From: Cheiracanthium punctorium
Lineage: Eukaryota > Arthropoda > Arachnida > Araneae > Cheiracanthiidae
DNA: 64,000 nucleotides
Direction of reading: 5' to 3'
NCBI GenBank assembly: GCA_038373885.1
Contig: JAWZYV010012358.1
Coordinates: 1-64,000, forward strand
Positions 55,591 through 64,000 of the stretch are shown one piece after another (the stretch's first letter is position 1; each line of letters starts with the position of its first letter). A program made the translations under genes and the position numbers. The notes below the pieces were generated by a model that had not been told where the DNA came from, ran no database searches, and worked only from the letters and a program-made list of their open reading frames with translations.

Positions 55591-56186
55591 ATTAGAAGAC
55601 AAAGCATCAAAAATACAGCTAAAGTGTAGCTGCATCTGAATTCGTTTGTCGTCGTTTATTTCCATGAAATTGTCCAACCATTTCGGGAATGAGAGGGTGC
55701 ATTATCTGTCCTTTGAACTAAATTGAAAGCATTTGAAATACTTACGTCTTTAGTATATTAGTACTTATCAAGATATTCTCTTATTTAGAAAGCCATCCAT
55801 TTAGCCACTTTGAACTATTGGTGTAATAATATGATGGAATAATGATAGCTTCCCGTCTACTTCTATGATTGGGAAATATTGATCTCTGACATAGTTATGA
55901 AACGAATAATTCTGTTTCTTTGCTATAGGCTTGGAAAAAATTGTTTTATTCGACTTGAATGACAAAACTCTACTGTAAACGTAGCCCAACTTTTGTCCCA
56001 AATCGACCGAACTATATTTAAAATTAATCCATAATAAATGGTTTCTACTATTCTCTATACCTATTTGATTTTTGTGTGAAGAGTTTGCGGAGATCTATGA
56101 CTCTATTAGGCCTTAATTTCAGGTATTATTTCATTAAGTACACAGAATTTTACAGCACAATGTGGGCATGGACAAACATACAAGGG

Positions 56187-56265
56187 TGAATGAGAATCGA
56201 ACCCATTGAATGTACGCTCGCCGACGATTACCGGAGAAGAGGTGAGCCTAATCTCTCGGCTAACG
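56187..56265 (-). repeat. tRNA-derived SINE-like sequence
   Basis: On the minus strand an A-box-like TTAGCCGAGAGATTAGG is followed about 58 bp later by a B-box-like GGGTTCGATTCTC. A 4-bp D stem (AGCC/GGCT) and a 5-bp T stem (ATGGG/CTCAT) can form. The acceptor arms do not pair, so it is not a working tRNA gene. The spacing would fit a long-variable-arm ancestor or an insertion. Internal polymerase III promoter boxes of this kind mark tRNA-derived SINEs. Confidence 0.45.
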
Positions 56266-56331
56266 GTACTTCAGTCTGCTTTTTAAACTGGAAGAAAACT
56301 CTTGCTATTTCGAAATTATGAGTAAAATTAC

Positions 56332-56337
<6 letters not shown>

Positions 56338-56385
<48 letters not shown>
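56338..56385. repeat. (AT)n microsatellite
   Basis: About 48 bp of alternating AT. Confidence 0.85.
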
Positions 56386-56388
<3 letters not shown>

Positions 56389-56593
56389 TTCATTAAAAAT
56401 ATTAAAGTTATATGTGCTGAAATTTGGAGCAGGTGTATCTGTTATGCGTTTCACCCTTTGAGTAGCTGAAACGGCAAATTCCATTCAATGTTCTAAAGTT
56501 TTAAATTGCAACATATCTAAATCTTGCGGTTCAGGTTTCTGACCTATAGAACGGCAGCCGATCAAACGGTCTGAAGTTTTTGAACGTCATATT

Positions 56594-56690
56594 TCAGATG
56601 TAACGTGAATACGCGTTAGAAGACCTCAAAATGTCCTCCGGCCAAAACATCCCGCGTCTAGGTAGGTAACTCTAAGGTAATAGTAAATGC
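56594..56690 (+). repeat. Dispersed 95-bp repeat, copy 4 of 4
   Basis: GATGTAACGTGAATACGCGT, TAGAAGACCTCAAAATGTCC, TCCGGCCAAAACATCC, TAGGTAGGTAACTCTAAGG and TAATAGTAAA. It is in the same orientation as copies 1-3. Confidence 0.65.
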
Positions 56691-57495
56691 CAGTTAAATT
56701 TTTATTTATTTATTTATTTTTATTTTGCAATCACTGAATAGTTAAATTATTTATTAAATTAAATGCATTTAATCGTTCATATAAATTTATAGGTAATACG
56801 AAATTATAAATGTAATTCAGTGATATTTGGTGGCATATTAAAAACTGAAAAATTACTCGTTTATAATATCTTGTGTGATTACTCATTGTTTAAAATAGTT
56901 TCATAAGGTACATACCATCGCCTTTAAATTAAAAAAAATCACATAACAACTAAATTAATAAATAATTAAAATTTAGTTTAAATCCCTCAGCATTTCCTTT
57001 TAAGAAAATTTTTAAATCAGAATTATCTTCATGTAATTTTTCAACATTTTCCACTGCTGACAACGTCAGAAAAATTGATAGCTAATTTTCACAGCTAAAT
57101 CTATCCATTACTATGTGAATTAGAAAATAAGATCTTAATCAAGTAATGCTCAGTAATTTTGCAATACGTTGCTGTCATTATCAAAATGTATTTCCGTCCA
57201 TTGATTGAAATGCTTGCAAATGTCAGTCACAATTATTATCCATGTGATAGTGATATGGGATGATTAGCTTTGATACAAATGCATGCATGGTATTATAGGA
57301 TGCATCATAGTATAGGAATATTTGTGTCGCTGTTTTTGCGATGAATTGAAATGAATGAGGTAAAACAACAATCAAATTTTAACCACGTCAGCTTGCTTTT
57401 ACAAGTAGTTAAGAGCTATATTTCTCCTATCCTGTGTGTGATTAGAAGATTTTAAGTACACGTTTTGAAAGAAGCACTGATCTGATTTCCATTTT
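56691..57495. other. Intergenic, no gene seen
   Basis: AT-rich, with a short (TTTA)n run at about 56701-56720. Nothing else recognised. Confidence 0.4.
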
Positions 57496-57499
57496 TGAC

Positions 57500-58390
57500 A
57501 CTACTTCAGGGGTGGATTTTTCTTTGCTGAAAATATCGGGAGGATCATCACCATTTTCGTCCCCAGAAGGAAAATCTTCTATATATACTTCCGTAGGAGC
57601 ATTTGTACATGCATGCCCTCTTCAGTTTTCACAAATTTTTGAGCATTTTATTGCTGCTTTTCTGCATCTATCAACTGCTTTACATCCTTTGGTGCATTTG
57701 CAAAATACTATATCTGCCAGAAGTCATTGGGGTTTCAGTTTCTTTGTGGTGGGAACCGGAGACAAGCCTTATTTATTAGTTTGCCAACCCCTGTTCACGT
57801 AATTAAAGTTATTTCCGAACTGCACTTGCAAGTAGACTCTGAAGCAGTGTTGGCGAGCTGCTTTTAGCGTTGGAGGGAGGTAAGCCAAATTGAAATTTGT
57901 TCTCACAAAAGTCTTTGAAAACAGGTAAAATCTTATATTTAGTGCGTCTCCATAAATTGCCACCAAGAATATTAGCCCTGCCTTATATTATTTGAATCGG
58001 CGTCTTTGTTCTTAAACACATCAGTGACTTCCAAAACTTTTTCGTTCTGAACAGCAAGTTTAACAAATTTAATCTTTACTTTCCTGTAAAATGCTCAAGT
58101 ATTTTCGATACCACTGAAGACGTGGAGGAATAGCAAAGCACTTTTGACATATTTGGATATGACTGAAACTGTTCGGAGAGAGTAAAACATCCTACTTCTA
58201 CCCACCCAAGGAGACACAAGAAGAATTGGTAGCTGTTGAAGAAGAATTGGTAGAGAAGGATCGGTAGCCGTTGGAAAAGAATTGGTAGCTGTTGGCCGAA
58301 GACGGCAGCTGTCGTCAGCGCCTTTGAATTCCGGCGTAGAAAGGATTTTGACAAGTGTTACTGCGGTTATTAGGGGATCAAAGTTTATCA
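57500..58390 (-). pseudogene. Decayed copy of a repeat-encoded arthropod protein with Cys-rich tail
   Basis: On the minus strand, successive frames give ALLFLHVFSGIENT (relatives have a SGCDT motif here), then DVFKNKDADSNN. VRTNFNLAYLPPTLKAARQHC followed by FRVYLQVQFG comes next, then VFCKCTKGC, DRCRKAAIKCSKICEN and RGHACTNAPTE. The C-x-C-x3-GC..C.CRKA...CS..C pattern at the end is a metal-binding-like Cys cluster. I recognise this combination as a widespread uncharacterised family, often multi-copy, in arthropod genomes; its function is unknown to me. Stops and frame changes (a TGA where a Cys codon is expected near 57625, TGA near 57705, others upstream) make it a pseudogene. Confidence 0.5.
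58215..58300. repeat. Short tandem duplication in the pseudogene
   Basis: 'gaagaattggtagctgttg' and variants (GAGAAGGATCGGTAGCCGTTG) are repeated about four times. They lie within the minus-strand pseudogene region and expand it. Confidence 0.65.
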
Positions 58391-59015
58391 AATGGGTACT
58401 CTTTTTATGCAGAATTTAATGGTCTACAACCTAGAAAATGTATTTTCATTGTGGTTCGCTTTTTTGGGGGGGAGGGGGGGGCGTTCTCAAAAAATGTCAA
58501 GAAAACTACAAAAACACCCCATTTTCGGTCACATTTTCCAACGTAGGACCCGACAATCACCTCGAGGGAGGGGGTAAAACCTGGACATTCATATTGGGAT
58601 ATAACTCAAGCTATTAAAACAAAAAACCTTTACTACAATTTTTTCCCGAATTGTGCTCTTTTTTCCTCCCTAGTTACTGGCCTATTTTTCTTCTAAATGT
58701 TTTTACCATAGCTATACTTCGGCATTATGTACCCTCGACATGATAAATAATTACAAAACATTGCTTCAATCATTTGAAAACGGGACTACAAAAGTTTGCA
58801 TTTTCCGTTTTATCTACCTATAATCTTTAATCATCATATAAGAATATTTGAATTACAAAATGTGTTACTATACAAATAGTAAAAACTGTACTAAATTATA
58901 AAAATACTAGACCTGGAGTAGTAGAAATTAAATTAAAATGAAAAATAATTATTGAAAAAAAATGTAAGTATTGTTTAAAAAATGAGTAAGTAAATTTTTC
59001 AAATAAAGGAATTAC
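58391..59015. other. Intergenic, no gene seen
   Basis: Contains a G-rich run at about 58466-58482. Open frames there read through low-complexity sequence. Confidence 0.4.
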
Positions 59016-59225
59016 GGAACAGACTTGATTTACGCGAGAGATAGTTCAAGTTTCTCGTGTAAATGAAAATTTCGTGTTGTGAGATAGGGTGTATACTACT
59101 TTTTAAAACATATACACAGTTATTTTAGATACTTATAAACACTCCTCAAACTGTTTTAAACCATTCTCTAACTATACATTACCATCTTGTACATAAAGTA
59201 GTTGCATGATGAGTAATTCACCTGA
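59016..59225 (+). mobile_element. pogo/Tigger-type remnant, copy 2
   Basis: 'acagacttgatttacgcgag' near 59020 resembles the inverted end of the 16.37-kb copy (CAGTGGACTTGCGCTAAACA), with changes. 59085-59215 matches 15960-16085. No right end is found. Confidence 0.4.
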
Positions 59226-62009
59226 GATCTAGTATTTTGTGAATAATCCTTGCTTCTTTTGTTCTTGGTAAAATGTATTGGAACTGGAAATATCTACTAA
59301 TGGAATGTCCTTCCCCAAAAAATAATTGTTCATAAGATATTAAAAATTTTACTCCTTAAAATGCTAGCTAAAATTCTCCGCAAAAAACTATTTGTTGAAA
59401 TTTTTAAATTTTTTCTCTCCTTTCCCTTTTTTTTCTTTTTTTTTAAAAATATAATCTTGAGCAATATTTAATCTGCTTTCCAAAATCAGAAACTGAAGAG
59501 AGGATTTGTACTAAGATGGACACTTTACACTTTCAAATGGCAGCATTACAATAGCAACTGCTTGTTTATAACTTAATCAGATGGAGAATTTTTAGAAAAA
59601 ACTGTATGTGGCACAGTTATTCCCAAACTGCAAGCCTCGACATCCCGAGGAGCTAAACTACCTCTTTAGAGGGGCAGAAAGAACTATTGTAAAAGCTTCA
59701 TAATTGAACAAACACTTTTGTTTTAACGAAACTCAAAAAAAGAACAGAGTGAGAACCTAAAACTCGCTGTATTTTTTAGAGCGATTCGTTTTCACTTGAC
59801 TCTTTTTAAAGGATTATTGCTGCTGCGGAATATTCTTGCGATCGCGAGACGGCAATACTGCACTTACTCAATGGAGTTAAGAGCAGGACATGTGACTGAA
59901 AAATACGCCCCTCTGCATTCAAAAATGTCAGAAATGCAGGCAAATATTGTTTTTAACATTTTCTGACAATATTAAGAAGTATCTATGATTTCGGTTAGCG
60001 TGTCGGTCCGTCTGTCGTCAGTGTTGTAACTGTCATAAATATGCAACGATAACTACGAAAGTAAAGCATGCTATAATCTTGAAAAAAACTGCTTGAAAGA
60101 AATATTAAGCCGCACAGGACTGACAGAATTTTGTATTTCAATATTTCCTTCTAAATTATGTCTAATTTATTTTATTTTCATTTTCGACGTAATACTTGTG
60201 CAAAACTGGGTTTTTTTATAGGTCACTGTAATAAAATAAAGTCTGGTAAGGAGTAGTATGTGGGCCAGAGGAGAAGTATGCCAACTCCCTTTGAATTTTA
60301 CCTATTCTTTTATTATAAATGATCTACTACATTGTTTTCATACATCCATTTCACAACACATTTGACATTTTGAGATTTGGAAGACACAGTTTATCGAGAT
60401 TCATAGTTCTTTTATGGCCTGCATCTCAGTTATTTATTTATTGATTATCATTCAAAATTTCAAATATTTTGTGTTCACAGCGAGGACATAGCGTGTTAAA
60501 GTGTTATTAGATTCCGTTCCCACTCTGCATTTTTTTCATAGATATAAGCAATATTTGGTCCAGACAAGAATATTGGAATATCTTTAAATTTTATTATATA
60601 CATTACTCCAATACATTTTTAGAAAATACTTAAGTTTACGCTATAGTTTGAGAAATCAGTACATTAAATCAATATGACACCTGCATGAAGTGTGATGAAA
60701 CTTTAAACTTTTTTTTCCTACAAAATAATATACCTTCAGATGTGGAAAGAGCATTCAGGTTTGAAAATCGAAGCTTTTTGCGGAATTTTGAAAACAAAGA
60801 CGTGCAAACAAAGTTGAGAAAACATTGTCCTCCTGAAGTATGCTACTTTGACTTTACTTTGTTAATCCGGAGAATTATTTTTGTATGTGGCTAGCTAATA
60901 TTTTCGTAACACGGCTGTTATGTACTGCATATTGAATTATTTCGTGAATTGCAGCTGTCTGGGTTTATCTTGAAGTTAAACTATTAAAATTTTATGTAGC
61001 TTATCTGTAGAAATCTCGATCAGTTAAACGGAACGGCGGCTAGAGGTCCATCTATCGGAATAATTTTTTTATGATCACCCTACCCTTCTCAAAGTACTTG
61101 AATATTCTATAGAATATATTTACTTGAATATTCTATAGAAAGCTTCCAATAGCTGATTTAAGGATCGAGTTATAAATAAGTATGTTTAATGTTTCTCATA
61201 TGAAATTTTAAAGAAATATAAGTATTAAACACTCAACATCTTAAAAGGCAATGGCATTTTCTATGGTTTTCACACATTGGAATGTAAAGATATACTTTTT
61301 TGAATGAATAAGGTAACTAATTTAATTACAACTATTGTCAACAATAACTGTGCATACGACGTAATCTCAATTACTTCATAGAATGATATTGTCATATCTA
61401 AGGCTTACACGGGCTGACGACGTACTAGCGGAATACTGATTCATCAAGAACAAATAATGCATTAGACTTTCCTAAGCCAAAGGGTTTGCATTGCTTCAAC
61501 ATAGCCGACTATTTAGTTGTTACGATTTTAAGTAGTTTCACATTGTTTTAGGCTTTGAGCGGAAAGAGTATAGAATATGGGTGTTTGTTCAACCATCGAT
61601 CATTCCAGTCAGAAACATAGGACGTTCAATTTTCCTACTGAAAACAACAGAAAAAGAAATTTATGTTAAACTCCCATAGACATGATTGGTAATCTGGACA
61701 AAGTGTTCTGGACTACCATTTTGAAGATTATTCGTTTCTTTTCAAAAGTAGACAAGAGGCGATGAACATGCAAAACGTGACAAACGGGGAAGCAAAATGC
61801 CAAACGACGGTCTGTATATTGTAGGCAGTCACATCGCGATCCAGGGCCTGCCAGAGATATAAAGAAGTTTTCTTGTGTCTTCAAGTACACACTATGGGTT
61901 TTTTAAAGTGCTCCTACGCTCATTGGAGTATCCTTTTCAAAAATTTGTGTAAAATCACCTATCATGTAAATTTTATTTTATTTTTGCTTTTAAGTTGATG
62001 ACAAAATGA
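59226..62009. other. Intergenic, no gene confidently identified
   Basis: AT-rich. A 31-codon open stretch at 61577-61669 faintly resembles the start of a THAP domain, and a 69-codon frame at 60685 has no motif. A 17-bp direct repeat occurs at about 61098-61140 ('acttgaatattctatagaa'). Confidence 0.4.
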
Positions 62010-62580
62010 GAGTTTCGTCATTTAAGAAAGTATCAAACCAATAGGACGGAAAGAATTACGGATATAACATTTTAAAAAATAGTTTACGAAATTTTTCTTA
62101 AATAGTAATCTTTCTTTAAAAAAAATGTTAAAAATCTGCAATTTATTACACATTCTGAAAAAAAAACTTTTTAAAAGGAATTTTAAAAGGAATATTTAAA
62201 AGGAATTTCTATGGAACAGCGAAAATATCATTTTACTGCAAGCATATAATTATCACTGATATTAAGTATTACCTGCTTAAAAAAAAAAAAAAAAAAAAAT
62301 CTGAAAATCTCATAATATATAGAACAGAAAACTTTCCTCGTTAAAATTTCGAAAAAATTGCTTCAAATGTCTATTCTAGTAACCCCGTATACTAAAGTTG
62401 GGCTATCTGAGATCACTTGCCTCGGTGCAATGAGACAAACAGACAGATAGGCACAGCCACACAAATTTAACATATTGCGTTTTTCATACAGATAGCAATT
62501 TCCTATATCAATGTAATGCAGCATTAATCAATAATTTATGTGGCTACTAGCTGAAGTACCCGTTCTTCGCACGGGAATGA
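62010..62580. repeat. Dispersed repeat, copy 2 (other at 2.17-2.83 kb) with hairpin motif
   Basis: Shares blocks with 2170-2560, including 'tttacgaaa', 'aaatctgcaa.tta..ttacaca' and 'tttcgaaaaaattgct'. An A20 tract (62279-62299) interrupts it. At 62546-62575 the phrase CTAGCTGAAGTACCCGTTC followed by TTCGCACGGGAATG matches 9163-9195 and can form a CCCG/CGGG hairpin. Confidence 0.5.
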
Positions 62581-62734
62581 ATGGACTTTTTGATATTACG
62601 ATTTGTGGTGATTACTATTCATTGTAATAAACAGATATAGCAAAGTGGTTATCGCGTTATATTGTGCCCAATAATCATGCTTACCGAATTGCAAGGCAAT
62701 CGTTTGTACGGTGCAGAAGGCCATGCGGCGTAGC

Positions 62735-63480
62735 GCAATCTAGTGGCGAGTTTTAGCAAAACGGATACGGCGAAAATATTTTTCGCATTCAGATATCGAT
62801 GTATACGAATTTTCATGACTATCGGCTGGACAGTCCTGAAGTTCATGTGTTGACGCGACATCTAGTGGCAAGTTATAGGAAAATGGATCGCGCCAAACTC
62901 TTCCCCGTGTTCAAATATCTATGTATACCTATTTTCATAGCGATCATTTGCACAGTCAAGAAGTGATACACTGCAGGGCCATCCAGTGGTTCAATAAAGT
63001 AATGATTTGCTACAGCGCCGTCAAGTGGCGAGTTATAGCAAAATGGATAACGCCAAAATATTCTCATTGTTCTAATAGCTATGTATACTGATTTGCATAG
63101 CGACCGTTTGAATGGTCAAGAATTTGGCCTGCTGCAGCGTCATCTAGTGGCGACTTAAAATAATAATGCATTGCAGTGTCATCTAGTGGTGAGTAACATC
63201 AAAAGGAACGCAGTTAGAATATATTCTTCGTGCTCAAATGTGTAAGTATAAAAAATTTTTGCCGATCGGTCGAACGGTATAGAAGTTGATGTTTTTCAGC
63301 GCCATTTAGCGGCAAGTTACAGCAAAATGGATAGTGAAAAATATTCTCCGTGTTCTAATATTCGCGTGTACCAAATTTCATCGAAATCGGTTGGAGCATA
63401 TTCGCATAGCAAACGGATAAACGGAATAGAATTCGACGTTCTGCTGCGCCACCTGGTGGCAAGTTAGAGGAAAACGGATA
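62735..63480. repeat. Tandem array with about 120-bp period (TAGTGGCGAGTTA motif)
   Basis: The core 'tagtggcgagttatagcaaaatgga' or a variant begins at about 62741, 62863, 62983, 63023, 63144, 63184, 63306 and 63453. Steps are close to 120 bp, with 40-bp steps inserted twice. Between cores the units share 'at.tatgtataccaatttt.at.gcgatcg.ttg.acagtc.agaagt'. It follows directly on the dispersed repeat with the CTAGCTGAAG motif. Non-coding. Confidence 0.75.
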
Positions 63481-64000
63481 GCATAAAAAGCTTCTCCATG
63501 ATAAAAGACTTAGGTGAACCAAATTTCATGGTGCAACGGTGCTCAACGGTGCTGGAGTTTTTCAACCTCATACACTCATACCAACATTCATTTTTATCTA
63601 TAACCAGTGTCATTATATATCCCAGTCTCAAATAAAATCCAGTTTCAAATCTAAGCCTCGCAAAAGTGCCAACATACGCCATTTTGCAAGCGTTTTTTCA
63701 GGAAATCATTCGAAGCATTGACTTAGCAGCAATAATATGTGGGAAATGTTTCGACCGCGAAAAAGTAAAGCAAGCCTTTATTTGAAAAGTTGAATCCCTT
63801 AATACAGCCGAATTTTTTAAAATTATCAACTATAACGTGTTTTATTCATCATTACTCCGATGTACTAAATGAGAAGATTTCAATTTTCTGAAATTTGGCG
63901 GAATTCCCCCAACTTAAATCAATGTACTCATTTGGCGAGAATTCTGGAGATAGATCAATTGAAATCCCTTAATAACTGCATTATTTCTTCACGGATCATT
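63481..64000. other. Intergenic, window end
   Basis: The last repeat unit fades out by about 63545. At 63893-63940 two 'tttggcg' phrases with 'ga.aattc' recall the GCCAAA/TTTGGC motifs of the 52.7-kb array. No gene seen. Confidence 0.4.

Noticed and set aside
57512..57802. 96-codon plus-strand open frame
   Set aside because: It is antisense to the minus-strand Cys-rich pseudogene, which has recognisable motifs while this frame has none.
61577..61669. Short plus-strand frame resembling the start of a THAP domain (CSTIDHSS..FNFP)
   Set aside because: Only 30 codons, no downstream motif in any frame; too weak to annotate.
62735..63480. CRISPR-like array
   Set aside because: Repeats are long, diverged and unevenly spaced, the DNA is eukaryotic in character, and there are no associated genes; it is a satellite-type array.

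Overview
This window looks like AT-rich, repeat-dominated DNA from an invertebrate, most likely an arthropod; a chelicerate such as a spider is plausible but is my inference from the style of the transposons. I find no complete host gene, rRNA or tRNA gene, CRISPR array or bacterial-type operon. Nearly everything I can interpret is a transposable element, a decayed piece of one, a satellite or a microsatellite.

Layout. 1-6.6 kb: dispersed repeats, a 188-bp hAT-type MITE (1543-1730) and a Tc1-like transposon (3691-5137) set between (TA)n runs. 6.6-12.8 kb: a cluster of palindromic MITE-like elements (6641-6836, 7231-7622, 7635-8365, 12252-12793) and a pogo/Tigger-type end. 13-17.5 kb: diverged repeats, a second Tigger-type end, a mariner-like remnant and a decayed THAP-domain fragment. 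18.0-24.1 kb: a complete BEL/Pao LTR retrotransposon on the minus strand. Its two 256-bp LTRs are identical by eye, it has a target duplication, and gag-protease and RT-RNase H-integrase lie in two overlapping frames. 24.3-25.7 kb: a mariner-like element with an unusually long D-D spacing. 28.5-29.9 kb: a Tc1 element with good terminal inverted repeats and one frameshift. 30.9-31.1 kb: a hAT MITE with a perfect 8-bp duplication. 31.7-32.7 kb: a third, truncated Tc1 type.

The most structured part is 32.9-47.1 kb, a three-level nest. A decayed Ty3/gypsy element on the minus strand (Gypsy-2) was split 37 bp upstream of its gag start by another gypsy element on the plus strand (Gypsy-1, 38025-46072, GTAT duplication). 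Gypsy-1 in turn carries an 879-bp DNA-transposon-like insertion in its integrase region (43329-44207, 5-bp TTCTC duplication).

47-64 kb: a second copy of the 7.2-kb MITE family, a second copy of the first Tc1 element with both ends preserved (49553-51083), an array with CGCCAAATTTGGCG palindromes that Gypsy-1 also carries in its LTR, a tRNA-derived SINE-like piece, a non-LTR RNase H scrap, a pseudogene of a cysteine-rich repeat-encoded family, and a roughly 120-bp-period array at 62.7-63.5 kb.

How the parts relate. These are independent selfish elements of different ages, not a cooperating gene set. BEL/Pao is the youngest, followed by Gypsy-1 and Gypsy-2, with the Tc1/mariner copies and other repeats more decayed. 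Several short repeat families recur many kilobases apart, and those recurrences are the best leads for uncatalogued elements.
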